In this document: positions 50,114 to 58,310 of the stretch, piece after piece | Position numbering within the stretch: position 1 is the stretch's first letter | Layout: each line of letters starts with the position of its first letter | NCBI GenBank assembly: GCA_900315435.1 | Contig: OMYY01000012.1 | Location: 1-64,000, forward strand | Origin: an uncultured Spirochaetaceae bacterium | GTDB taxonomy: Bacteria; Spirochaetota; Spirochaetia; Sphaerochaetales; Sphaerochaetaceae | Length of the DNA stretch: 64,000 bases | Direction of reading: 5' to 3' | Notes under the pieces: model-generated | What the model was told of the DNA's origin: nothing | What the model saw: the letters and a program-made list of their open reading frames with translations, nothing else | Databases searched by the model: none | Translations under genes and position numbers: made by a program

Positions 50114-50668
50114 TTAGGTGGTGGAGGGAGTTTTCTGTATCCGTCGCTTCCGCGGAGTCTTGAGCAGGGATAGCTGCTCCTTGTCATACCGTTCCATCCG
50201 GTTCTTCGACATCTTCAGGCTGGAAAGATTCTCCGCCAAGTTGTAGTGGTAGTAGTCGATCGTCTCTTTGCCGACCCGGTAGATCAGCAGGTAGTCTTTT
50301 CCTGAGAGAAAGGCGACAGCCAATGTCAGTACCGCTCCCTCGACCATGGTCCGCTTCAAAAGCTCGATTTCGCCCTTAGGTATGTAGTCATGGAAGACCA
50401 TGATGGAGACAAGCACCTTTCCGGCCCGGTCGTGGAGCAGGATGTCGGTGTGGTTCAGCATCACGTCGAACGAGAAGCCCTCGTAGGAGAGTTGCTTGGC
50501 TCGCAGATGCGCTTCCATGTACATGGCCAGCTTGTGGCTGATGGCACCTTTGGTTTTCGGTTTGGAAAAAAGATAGGAGTCCCGCTCGTGCAGGTCTCCC
50601 AGCGCTTCCTGGAAGGCTTCGAACAGATTGATGGCGGCGGATTGTTTGTTTGACAGCAGATTCCTCAT
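50114..50668 (-). CDS. Conserved-looking protein of unknown function
   Basis: This 184-residue protein is not one I recognise. It starts MRNLLSNKQSAAINLFEAFQ at 50668, with AGGTG upstream and TATAGT near 50691 as a possible -10; a longer frame to 50704 is less likely. The sequence alternates helices and strands, with FDVMLNHTDILLHDRAGKVL, VSIMVFHDYIPKG and DYLLIYRVGKETIDYYHYNL suggesting an alpha/beta fold (nuclease-like topology is possible), and a basic tail (KTPRKRRIQK) that could bind nucleic acid. No signal peptide or membrane helix. It stands alone between cstA and a MATE gene. Confidence 0.6.
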   Translation of the reverse strand: MRNLLSNKQSAAINLFEAFQEALGDLHERDSYLFSKPKTKGAISHKLAMYMEAHLRAKQLSYEGFSFDVMLNHTDILLHDRAGKVLVSIMVFHDYIPKGEIELLKRTMVEGAVLTLAVAFLSGKDYLLIYRVGKETIDYYHYNLAENLSSLKMSKNRMERYDKEQLSLLKTPRKRRIQKTPSTT

Positions 50669-50735
50669 GGCATCACCTGCACCTACTATATCGCTTTTCT
50701 CCAATCATGAGGAGACAAAGAAATCCGCTTGGTCC

Positions 50736-50741
50736 TATAAT
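50736..50741 (+). promoter_or_regulatory. -10 element of the second MATE gene (leaderless)
   Basis: A consensus TATAAT lies 6 nt before the ATG at 50748. GAGACA with an 18-bp spacer is a possible -35. There is no Shine-Dalgarno at a normal distance. Confidence 0.6.
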
Positions 50742-50747
50742 CATGCC

Positions 50748-52103
50748 ATGCCTCAAGATTCCCTGGATAGACGTTTTTTGACCGAACCCGTCCTGCCTTT
50801 GATCCTTGGGATGGCGTTTCCTGCCGTGGTGGCCCAGCTGGTCAACCTGCTGTACAGTATCGTCGACCGAATGTATATCGGCCATATTCCCGGAATCGGC
50901 TCCCGTGCCCTCGCGGGAGTCGGCATCTGCACGACGCTGGTCACCTTGGTCTCCGCTTTCCCCATGATTGTCGGAGGCGGGGGAGCGCCTCTTGCCTCGA
51001 TTGCCATGGGCGCGGGACAAAAGGAGAAGGCGGAGAGGATTCTGGGAACCGGTAGCGCGATGCTGGCTTTCTTTTCGGTAGTGCTGGTTGCGGGAATCGG
51101 CACGAACCTGCAATCCCTGCTTTGTCTTTGCGGGGCGTCGGAAGAGACGCTTCCCTTCGCGGAGGAGTACTTTTCCTGCTACCTGCTTGGTACGCCGTTT
51201 GTCATGGTGACGGTGGCCCTCAATCCGTTTCTCAACGTTCAGGGCAAACCCAAAGCCGCCATGCTCTCCGTCGTCCTCGGCGCCATCCTGAACATCCTCC
51301 TCGATCCCCTTTTCCTGTTTGGCTTCGGGCTGGGTGTACGGGGTGCGGCGATCGCGACTGTGTCCAGCCAGGCTGCCAGTGCGGCTCTGATTCTGGTTCT
51401 GCTGGCCAGCCCGAAGGCCAGCCTGCGTCTGCTTCCGAGCCGGATGCGTTTCGACGGTGCCTTGGTCTGGCGGATCTTTTCCCTGGGGATTTCCCCGTTC
51501 GTCATGGCCTGTACCGAGAGTCTGGTGGGTTTCGTCCTCAACCGGGAGCTGGTACGCTACGGGGATATCTATGTCAGTGCGTTGGCGATCATGCAAAGTG
51601 CCATGCAGTTCACTTCGATTCCTTTGGCCGGCTTCTCCCAAGGAGCCAACCCGGTGATCAGCTACAACTACGGGCACAGGAATGCCGGCAGGGTGCGGGA
51701 CGCATTTCGGGTGGTGCTCTGCGTCATGTGCTCCTTCACCTGCGTCCTGACCGGAGTGATGGTTCTCGCTCCGGAATCCGTTGCCCGGGTTTTCACCAGC
51801 GATCCTGAGCTGGTCGCCACCGTAGGGAAATGGATGCCGCTCTTTCTTTCCGGCTTCTTGATTTTCGGTTTGCAGAGAGCCTGCCAGCAGACCTTTGTGG
51901 CGCTTGGGCAGGCAGGTATTTCCCTCTTTATCGCATTGCTGCGAAAAGTAATCCTGCTGATTCCTCTGGTCATCTTGCTTTCCCGGTTGTTGGGGCCGAA
52001 AGGCGTCTTCATGGGGGAGGCGATAGCGGATGGACTGTGCGCCGTCCTTTGCTCGCTGATTTTCGCCTATCGATTCCCGAAAATCCTCAAGCGAATCCAG
52101 TGA
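50748..52103 (+). CDS. MATE-family efflux transporter (second copy)
   Basis: This 451-residue exporter is a second MATE protein, distinct from the one at 46.6 kb. It shows TEPVLPLILGMAFPAVVAQL, YSIVDRMYIGHIPGIGSRAL, VGGGGAPLASIAMGAGQKEK and FSQGANPVISYNYGHRNAGR. About twelve helices are predicted. The start at 50748 fits the leaderless rule; the longer frame upstream lies inside the divergent orphan gene. The substrate is unknown. Confidence 0.92.
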   Translation: MPQDSLDRRFLTEPVLPLILGMAFPAVVAQLVNLLYSIVDRMYIGHIPGIGSRALAGVGICTTLVTLVSAFPMIVGGGGAPLASIAMGAGQKEKAERILGTGSAMLAFFSVVLVAGIGTNLQSLLCLCGASEETLPFAEEYFSCYLLGTPFVMVTVALNPFLNVQGKPKAAMLSVVLGAILNILLDPLFLFGFGLGVRGAAIATVSSQAASAALILVLLASPKASLRLLPSRMRFDGALVWRIFSLGISPFVMACTESLVGFVLNRELVRYGDIYVSALAIMQSAMQFTSIPLAGFSQGANPVISYNYGHRNAGRVRDAFRVVLCVMCSFTCVLTGVMVLAPESVARVFTSDPELVATVGKWMPLFLSGFLIFGLQRACQQTFVALGQAGISLFIALLRKVILLIPLVILLSRLLGPKGVFMGEAIADGLCAVLCSLIFAYRFPKILKRIQ

Positions 52104-52109
52104 TGTGAA

Positions 52110-52137
52110 GCACGCTCCGCCGTCAGGCAGAGCGTGC
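52110..52137. terminator. Hairpin between MATE and gntP genes
   Basis: GCACGCTC and GAGCGTGC form a perfect 8-bp stem with a 12-nt loop between two converging genes. No T-run follows on either side, so termination strength is uncertain. Confidence 0.5.
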
Positions 52138-52160
52138 GATATGTGTCCTCCCTTGGGTGG

Positions 52161-53504
52161 TTACCCTCTGACGAACAGGGAGAGGATGAACACGACAAGG
52201 ATGGTGACGACGCCCATCACTCCGGTCACACCGGTCTGGCACTTGTATGCCTGTTCGGTCTTCATGTCGGAGAACTGGGAGACGACCCAGAAGTAGGAGT
52301 CGTTGGCGTGGCTGACGGTCATGGAACCGGCGCCGATGGCCATGATGACGAGCACCCTGGCGATCGGGCTGGTCATGCCCATCACTTCCAACATCGGGGC
52401 GACCATGGCGCTGGTCACGATCATGGCGACGGTGGAGGCGCCCATGGCGGTCTTCAGCAACGCGGCGATGATGAAGGGAATCAGGACGCCGATGTTCAGC
52501 GAGAGCAGCGAGTTCTGGAGCACGTCGGCGATTGGCAGCGATTTCAGGATTTCCCCGAAAGAGCCGCCGGCACCGGTGATGGCGAGAATCGAGGCGGAGT
52601 TCAGGATCCCTTCGCCCACCCAGTCGGGAACCTGTCCCTTGCTGGTGGCGGGCACCAGCGTGACGGCCAGCCCGACCCCCAGCATCAGGGCGATGACGGG
52701 GTTGCCGATGAAGGAACAGAACGCATGCAGGCCACCGTCTCCAAACGGGTGGGAAGGAAAGTCGCTGACCGACTTCAACGCGATCAGGATGATGGGAAGC
52801 AGGATCGGGCTGAACGAGTGCAGCGCTCCCGGAAGCTTCCCGTATTTTTCCGTCAGTTCCTCCACGGTGTATTCAGGATTAGCAGGAATGTCGATCTTGC
52901 TGGAAATATGCTTTGCATACCACAGGCCGGCCAATGTGGCGGGGATGGAGATGATGAGTCCGATACCGATTGTCAGGCCGAGGTCGGCGCCCAAAGTTCC
53001 TGCCATGGCGATCGGGCCGGGAGTGGGCGGGACAAGACAGTGGGTCGCATACAGGCCGGCGGAAAGCGCGGTCGCCATGACGGCGAGCGAGGTTCCGCTT
53101 TGGGCTGCCAGCGAGCGGCTGATGGGGGAGAGGATGACGAAACCGCTGTCGCAGAAGACCGGAATGCCGGTGATGTAGCCAGTAATCGCCATGGTCAGTA
53201 CGGCACGCTTTTTGCCGACCGCCTTGAGAATCGTGTTGGCCATGGTCAGCGCCGCTCCGGTCTTCTCCAGGATGGTGCCGATGATGGTGCCGCAGAGGAT
53301 GACGATACCGATGGAGGCGAGAATGCTTCCGAATCCGCCCTTCACCTTGTTGATGACGGTTTCCGTGTCCATTCCACAGGCAAGACCGACCAGAACCGCG
53401 ATGATGATCATCGTGATGAACGGGTTGATCTTCCATTTGCTGATGGCGACGATCATCAGCACGACCGCCAGGATGATGACGGTAAACATGTACAAGCCAG
53501 ACAT
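52161..53504 (-). CDS. GntP-family gluconate/sugar-acid permease
   Basis: This 447-residue permease of the GntP family is an H+-coupled importer of gluconate, glycerate or related sugar acids. Family sequences are FGSILASIGIVILCGTIIGT, ITGIPVFCDSGFVILSPISR, THCLVPPTPGPIAMAGTLGA and LLKTAMGASTVAMIVTSAMV. About twelve helices are present. AAGGAGG precedes the ATG. It is the last gene of an MBL-cdaR-gntP run, with CdaR suggesting a sugar diacid or glycerate as substrate. Confidence 0.93.
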   Translation of the reverse strand: MSGLYMFTVIILAVVLMIVAISKWKINPFITMIIIAVLVGLACGMDTETVINKVKGGFGSILASIGIVILCGTIIGTILEKTGAALTMANTILKAVGKKRAVLTMAITGYITGIPVFCDSGFVILSPISRSLAAQSGTSLAVMATALSAGLYATHCLVPPTPGPIAMAGTLGADLGLTIGIGLIISIPATLAGLWYAKHISSKIDIPANPEYTVEELTEKYGKLPGALHSFSPILLPIILIALKSVSDFPSHPFGDGGLHAFCSFIGNPVIALMLGVGLAVTLVPATSKGQVPDWVGEGILNSASILAITGAGGSFGEILKSLPIADVLQNSLLSLNIGVLIPFIIAALLKTAMGASTVAMIVTSAMVAPMLEVMGMTSPIARVLVIMAIGAGSMTVSHANDSYFWVVSQFSDMKTEQAYKCQTGVTGVMGVVTILVVFILSLFVRG

Positions 53505-53553
53505 ACAAGAACCTCCTTTTTGTTCTAACTGTCTATCCCTTCTCTATCTCTGC

Positions 53554-54648
53554 TCATGCCGGAGCATGAGCGTTATGCAGGTACCAGGCGTAGCGTAGGA
53601 AGAACATCCGGCTCTCCATCCGCGCGTCTTCCAGTCCCAGCTCCTTCCAGATCCGGTGCATCCGGTAGAGACTGGTGTTCTTATGGATTCCCAGGTGCTT
53701 CGTCAGCGCCTGCTGGTTGCCATCGTCCTGCAGGTAGGCTTGCACGGTCTCCGGAACCCATGCTCCCGCCATCGTCTCCAATCGCGAGGCATACCGCTGG
53801 GCTGCCTGGGAGACAACGGGCGCCCCGTCAGGAAGAAAGTTGAGCAGGTAGAGGTCGTCAGGGTTTTCCATGTCGGCAGTCCGGTTCGGGCTTGCCGTGG
53901 CAAGCATCTGTATCTCCCTGACGGCGGTCTCTGCCATACCGTGCGAATCCACCGGCCTGCCTTTGATGACCTTGGATACTCCAGGCAGGCTGACAAGTTG
54001 CTGAATGGACGAAGAAGCTTTCTGTTGCAGAAGCAGATAGCCATCGGTGCATTCGACGACAAGGTCGAGTCTGGAGTCCATCAGGTGATGGTCGGCGAGA
54101 CGGTGGCTGAAGCTGTCGGCGTCCCGGTCGGAGAGGTCGGCCATGACGATCAAAATGGGCGTGTAGGGGAAGTGAAGTTCCTTGCCCAGCATCGACCAGA
54201 GCTGATTGATGCGGGAGGCCTCGCCGCCGGAGAGGAGCAATTCGTACAGGATTCTCCGGTTTTCCCTTCGCTGGCCTTTCCGTTCTGTCCGATCCGCCTG
54301 TTTCAAATACAGACCGACACAGACGGACAGCAGGGCTGCGGTGTCCCGTACCTCGTCCGGGACGCCGTAGATGCCGACTACCCCGACAATGGCTCCGTCC
54401 TGGACGACCGGTGAGTTGATTCCCTGTTTGGCTCCTGCATAGCGGGAGACTTCTTCCGGCTTGATTTCGACGGTTTTGCCGGTTTTGATGGCTTCGGCGG
54501 CTCCCGCATGCCAGGTTCCGATCCTGCTGTGGTCGGAGGAGGCGATGATGATGCCCTCGGTATCCATGATGTTGATCGTGCGTGTGCGGACGAAGATGCT
54601 GGTGGCATCCACGATGTCTTGGGCGATGCGGGAGAGTTCGCTTCTCAT
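53554..54648 (-). CDS. cdaR: CdaR-family sugar diacid regulator
   Basis: This 364-residue regulator has the N-terminal diacid-recognition domain (residues 1-130, including NIMDTEGIIIASSDHSRIGT and QGINSPVVQDGAIVGVVGIY), a middle region, and a C-terminal PucR-type HTH (ALTKHLGIHKNTSLYRMHRI). In E. coli CdaR activates genes for galactarate, glucarate and glycerate. It starts in a 4-bp overlap with the MBL gene and precedes gntP by 49 bp, so it likely activates its own operon. Confidence 0.92.
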   Translation of the reverse strand: MRSELSRIAQDIVDATSIFVRTRTINIMDTEGIIIASSDHSRIGTWHAGAAEAIKTGKTVEIKPEEVSRYAGAKQGINSPVVQDGAIVGVVGIYGVPDEVRDTAALLSVCVGLYLKQADRTERKGQRRENRRILYELLLSGGEASRINQLWSMLGKELHFPYTPILIVMADLSDRDADSFSHRLADHHLMDSRLDLVVECTDGYLLLQQKASSSIQQLVSLPGVSKVIKGRPVDSHGMAETAVREIQMLATASPNRTADMENPDDLYLLNFLPDGAPVVSQAAQRYASRLETMAGAWVPETVQAYLQDDGNQQALTKHLGIHKNTSLYRMHRIWKELGLEDARMESRMFFLRYAWYLHNAHAPA

Positions 54649-55469
54649 AGGACCACCGTGTCTCCGGTATGGACGACGCTGATGGCAAATTGATGTCCGT
54701 TACAGGCCATGTCGACTGCATGGGAACCTGAACAGTGGCACATGCCGAGCGTCTGCACCTGGCAGGAGGCTAGTTCAGACAAGGTGGAGGCAATCGTCTT
54801 GTCGTCGGAGGAGCCGAGGTGGAAACCCCCATACAGCTTGGTCACCGGGCTGCCAAAAAGCTGCTCGACCCGGGCTACCATGCTCGCCACTCCGACATGG
54901 GAGCAGCCTACCAGCATGCTGAGCGAGTCTTTGTGGTCGACGACCAGGCACACCTCGTCCTCGAACCGGTCGGGGACGATTCCTTTTCCCGTTTGTTTGA
55001 CAAAGCGGGAGGGGATCTGCTCGTAGGGATGGGATGACTGGAACCCTCCGACTACCCAGAGTCCTTTGGCGATCTCCACCCGAAGCGGGACCTCCTCCAC
55101 GAGGATATCCTTTTTTCGAAGGAAGGCTGTATCGAAACCACAGCCAAGATAGGTGAGCACTTCGCCGTTTTTCGCATATTTGGGTTCAAAGAAATGAGGA
55201 CCCGTATAGAGCCTTTGGACTGGCGCCTTCCCGACAAGGAAAGGGAAGCCGCCGGCATGGTCATAGTGGCTGTGGCTGAGTACGACGGTCCTGACCGTAC
55301 AAAGGTCGATTCCCATCAGCGGCGCGTTGTACAGAAGCGTCGCGTCAGGACCGCAGTCGAAAAGCAAGGCTCCTTCCTCACTGTGGATGAAACAGGATAA
55401 GCCATGCACGATATGCGTGGAAAGCAACTCCGATTGTCCGTTTTCGACGAGCCATGTACACGTAACCAT
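54645..55469 (-). CDS. MBL-fold hydrolase (dihydropterin synthase-like subgroup)
   Basis: This 274-residue metallo-beta-lactamase-fold protein has LSHSHYDHAGG (HxHxDHAGG), a downstream His in VGCSHVGVASM, and a last His in YGGFHLG, with GMCHCSGSHA near the end. The pattern matches the subgroup often annotated as 7,8-dihydropterin-6-methyl-4-(beta-D-ribofuranosyl)aminobenzene phosphate synthase, a name that is usually transferred without proof. It is the first gene of the cdaR-gntP operon and may open a lactone or process a sugar acid. GGAAGG lies upstream of ATG 55469; longer starts have no ribosome site. Confidence 0.82.
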   Translation of the reverse strand: MVTCTWLVENGQSELLSTHIVHGLSCFIHSEEGALLFDCGPDATLLYNAPLMGIDLCTVRTVVLSHSHYDHAGGFPFLVGKAPVQRLYTGPHFFEPKYAKNGEVLTYLGCGFDTAFLRKKDILVEEVPLRVEIAKGLWVVGGFQSSHPYEQIPSRFVKQTGKGIVPDRFEDEVCLVVDHKDSLSMLVGCSHVGVASMVARVEQLFGSPVTKLYGGFHLGSSDDKTIASTLSELASCQVQTLGMCHCSGSHAVDMACNGHQFAISVVHTGDTVVL

Positions 55470-55525
55470 CTGCGAACCTTCCCTGTGCTTGTCTCTAAGT
55501 CTAATGGAGAAAACAGGAAAAACAA

Positions 55526-55541
55526 TTGTGTTGAAGCACAA
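55526..55541. promoter_or_regulatory. Inverted repeat before the MBL-cdaR-gntP operon
   Basis: TTGTG and CACAA flank TTGAAG, about 55 bp upstream of the operon's first start codon, next to a possible minus-strand promoter (ATTGTT, 17 bp, TAGACT). It is a candidate CdaR site, but short. Confidence 0.35.
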
Positions 55542-55656
55542 ATAAAATGGATTGGGTTTTGTGACGATGCACGTACGCACAGTTCCCGAACGCGGATGCT
55601 TCCTCCTGCCTGGGGATACAAGCAGGACGGGAAACGGATACGTCTCGATATGGAGT

Positions 55657-56439
55657 TTAGACTGTGTAGACCTTCACGTTCATTTCCTTAAGTTTGATGA
55701 TGAGGTCGGAAGGAGCTTCCGTGTCAGTGACTAGGATGTCCACCATGTTGAAGGGGAACGCGAGCGAAAAAGCTTTTCTTCCAAATTTTGAGCTGTCCAT
55801 CAGGACAATGCGTTCCCGTGATTGTCTGAGCATCAGTCTTTTCAGGCTTGCTTCGCTTGGAATGGCTGCATAACAACCATGGTCGAGGTCGGCACCGGAA
55901 ACACCGATGATGCTTTTGTCTACAAAGAAGTGTGCAAGGTGTTCTTCCGCCTCGGGCCCTGAGACCGTAAAAGTGTTTCGTTGCATTTCGCCACCTAGTT
56001 GCACCACTTTTGCATCGTCTGTATCGAGCAAGATTTTTGCAATATCTGGAGAGTTCGTGACAGCGAGAAGATCCCTTTTTTCCTTCAGATTGTAAGCCAT
56101 AAGCTGGGTGGTGCTGCCACCGTCAATCATGATGGAATCATTATCATCGACCAGTGATGCGGCAAACTGGGCTATTCGCGTCTTTTGCTCGCGATTCTTC
56201 TGAAGCCGTTCAGTTACCGAAGTGATTTGCCAGACGAGTTTCTGGTTTTCCGTCCGTTTTGCCCCTCCATGAGTCCTGGTGATGAGGTTTTCCTGCTCGA
56301 GAAAGGCAAGATCCCGACGAATGGTGTATTCGGTTGCGTTGGTGAGTTTGGCGAGGGTGTGAATGTCCACCTTTTCCTGTTGGCTGACGAAGGTGGCGAT
56401 CTTTTTCCTCCGTTCTTCGATTACAGTTCGTTGGGCCAT
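55657..56439 (-). CDS. DeoR-family regulator of the adjacent sugar-phosphate operon
   Basis: This 260-residue repressor has an N-terminal DeoR HTH (ERRKKIATFVSQQEKVDIHT, LAKLTNATEYTIRRDLAFLE, HGGAKR) and a C-terminal sensor domain of the isomerase-like fold (IMIDGGSTTQLMAYNLK, LGGEMQRNTFTVSGPEAEEH, DHGCYAAIPSEASLKRLMLR). DeoR proteins sense phosphorylated sugars. It is divergent from the aldolase-transketolase-kinase-ABC operon, with twin direct repeats between them as likely operators. Its own promoter gives a leaderless transcript. Confidence 0.92.
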   Translation of the reverse strand: MAQRTVIEERRKKIATFVSQQEKVDIHTLAKLTNATEYTIRRDLAFLEQENLITRTHGGAKRTENQKLVWQITSVTERLQKNREQKTRIAQFAASLVDDNDSIMIDGGSTTQLMAYNLKEKRDLLAVTNSPDIAKILLDTDDAKVVQLGGEMQRNTFTVSGPEAEEHLAHFFVDKSIIGVSGADLDHGCYAAIPSEASLKRLMLRQSRERIVLMDSSKFGRKAFSLAFPFNMVDILVTDTEAPSDLIIKLKEMNVKVYTV

Positions 56440-56445
56440 GTCTGC

Positions 56446-56474
56446 AGTATGGAAGAAGTTGACATTAGGGTCAA
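56446..56474 (-). promoter_or_regulatory. Leaderless promoter of the DeoR gene
   Basis: On the minus strand TTGACC, a 17-bp spacer, CATACT, then GCAGAC and the ATG at 56439. No Shine-Dalgarno is present. Confidence 0.65.
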
Positions 56475-56507
56475 TGGGAAATGGGCAGAAAACGGGTATA
56501 AACCGAA

Positions 56508-56557
56508 TAAATGAGCATAATATTGGAAATTTTATACATTAAATGAGCATAAAATTG
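56508..56557. promoter_or_regulatory. Twin direct repeats, probable DeoR operators
   Basis: TAAATGAGCATAATATTG at 56508-56525 and TAAATGAGCATAAAATTG at 56540-56557 differ at one base. Their starts are 32 bp apart, about three helical turns, so one protein could bind both on the same face. They lie between deoR and the aldolase gene. Confidence 0.65.
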
Positions 56558-56622
56558 ATAAAATTTTCCTTTACAAATCCTGAAACTGCCCGTACCCTGA
56601 CCACAAGAGGAGAAATACGAAC

Positions 56623-57489
56623 ATGTATCTGGTATCGGCGAAAGAGATGCTCCAGGAAGCGGAACGGGGCCGCTATGCGGTAGGTCATTTCAATTTGAAC
56701 AATATGGAGAGCGTGCGGGCTTTCCTGCTGGCGGCCCAGGAAACCCACACACCTATCATTCTCGGAGTTTCTGGAGGGACGGCCAAATACATGGGTGGGT
56801 ACCGGACAATCACCGACATGGTGCAGGATTTCATGCATTACCTGGACATCAACGTTCCGGTAGCGTTGCATGTGGACCATGGCAAATATGAGGAGGCGTT
56901 AGCCGCAATCGAGCAAGGGTTCAGTTCGGTCATGTTTGACGGATCCTCTTACCCGATAGAAGAGAATATTGCGAAGACCAAAGAGGTGGTCAGGCTGGCA
57001 CATGCCAAGGGCATTTCTGTCGAAGCGGAAGTCGGTGGCATCGGTGGCGAGGAGGACGGCAAGATCAGCATGGGGGAATGTGCCGACCCGGCTCAGTGCG
57101 AGCAGATGGCTTCTTTGGGTATTGATTTTTTGGCTGCCGGCATCGGTAACATCCACGGAAAATATCCTGCTGACTGGAAAGGCCTGAACTTCTCGTTGCT
57201 TGGGGAGATCAAGCGGAGGACGGGAGACATGCCGCTGGTTCTGCATGGAGGGTCCTGTATCCCGGATGACCAGATCCGTAAGGCAATCAGCCTGGGGGTG
57301 GGCAAGATCAATGTCAACACAGAGTGCCAGATGGCCTTTACCGAGGCCGTGAGGAAGTACATCGAGGAAGGCAGGGACCTTACCAGCAAAGGATTCGCTC
57401 CGAGAGCGTTGCTTGCGGGGGGGCTTGATGCCACCAAGGCGATGTGTATCAAGAAAATGACCCTGTTTGGTTGCCTCGGAAAGGCGTGA
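56623..57489 (+). CDS. Class II fructose-bisphosphate aldolase-like protein
   Basis: This 288-residue zinc aldolase resembles the tagatose/fructose-bisphosphate aldolases (GatY/KbaY/IolJ type). It shows YAVGHFNLNNMESVRAFLLA, the His ligands in ALHVDHGKYEEA, FDGSSYPIEENI, the Glu/Gly stretch EAEVGGIGGEEDGK, and LVLHGGSCIPDDQIRKAI. It would cleave a ketose bisphosphate to dihydroxyacetone phosphate and an aldose phosphate. It is the first gene of a seven-gene operon with split transketolase, kinase and ABC transporter. Confidence 0.92.
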   Translation: MYLVSAKEMLQEAERGRYAVGHFNLNNMESVRAFLLAAQETHTPIILGVSGGTAKYMGGYRTITDMVQDFMHYLDINVPVALHVDHGKYEEALAAIEQGFSSVMFDGSSYPIEENIAKTKEVVRLAHAKGISVEAEVGGIGGEEDGKISMGECADPAQCEQMASLGIDFLAAGIGNIHGKYPADWKGLNFSLLGEIKRRTGDMPLVLHGGSCIPDDQIRKAISLGVGKINVNTECQMAFTEAVRKYIEEGRDLTSKGFAPRALLAGGLDATKAMCIKKMTLFGCLGKA

Positions 57490-57497
57490 GGAGTTGT

Positions 57498-58310
57498 ATG
57501 GAAACCAATCTTGCGGAGAAAGCTCGTCAGATACGCAAAGACGTACTTGCCATGGTGCTTGAAGCAGGCTCTGGACATCTTGGTGGCTCTTTCTCTGCAA
57601 CAGACATTCTTGTTGCACTGTATTACCATCAGATGAGGCTGTTTCCAGATCCTAACGATCCGCGGCGTGACAGGTTTGTGTTGAGCAAAGGACATGCAGC
57701 CCCGGCACTCTATGCGATTCTTGCCGACAAGGGATATGTGGACAAGAAGGAACTGCACCGGCTCCGAAGATTGGGAAGTTTGTTTCAAGGACATCCTGAC
57801 ACTGCGAAATGCCCTGGATTGGATTGTACTACAGGTTCTCTTGGTCAAGGGTTGTCTGTTGCCGGCGGATTGGCTTATGGGCTCAGATACCAGCATGCAG
57901 ATGCAAAGGTATATGTCCTGACTGGAGACGGCGAGCTGGATGAAGGCATTTGCTGGGAGGCTTTCATGTCTTCCGCAAATTTCAAGTTGGACAATCTGAC
58001 CATCATTATCGACCGTAACGGTCTTCAACTTTCCAAGCCTACGGAAGAACTGATGAAACTGGAGAACCTCCATGCGAAACTGGAAGCGTTTGGATTGGCT
58101 GTCGATGAAATCGATGGGCATGACTTTGAAGCCATTGTTTCTGCGTTGGACAAACAGTACGAAGGGAAACCTCATGTGATTATTGCCCATACCGTCAAAG
58201 GGAAGGGGGTTTCGTTTATGGAACATGAGGTTGCTTGGCATGGCGGTATCCCGAAAGGGGAACAAATTGATCGCGCATATGCGGAACTGGGGGGTAGGAT
58301 GAATGGCTGA
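57498..58310 (+). CDS. Transketolase N-terminal subunit (second copy)
   Basis: This 270-residue chain holds the thiamine diphosphate-binding half: EAGSGHLGGSFSATDILVAL, SKGHAAPALYA, TGSLGQGLSVAGGLAYG, GDGELDEGICWEAFMS and DRNGLQLS. GAGGAG before ATG 57498 sets the start, 8 bp after the aldolase stop. It overlaps the C-terminal chain by 8 bp. Codons are more AT-rich than in the first transketolase at 43.4 kb, so this is not a recent duplicate. Confidence 0.94.
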   Translation: METNLAEKARQIRKDVLAMVLEAGSGHLGGSFSATDILVALYYHQMRLFPDPNDPRRDRFVLSKGHAAPALYAILADKGYVDKKELHRLRRLGSLFQGHPDTAKCPGLDCTTGSLGQGLSVAGGLAYGLRYQHADAKVYVLTGDGELDEGICWEAFMSSANFKLDNLTIIIDRNGLQLSKPTEELMKLENLHAKLEAFGLAVDEIDGHDFEAIVSALDKQYEGKPHVIIAHTVKGKGVSFMEHEVAWHGGIPKGEQIDRAYAELGGRMNG

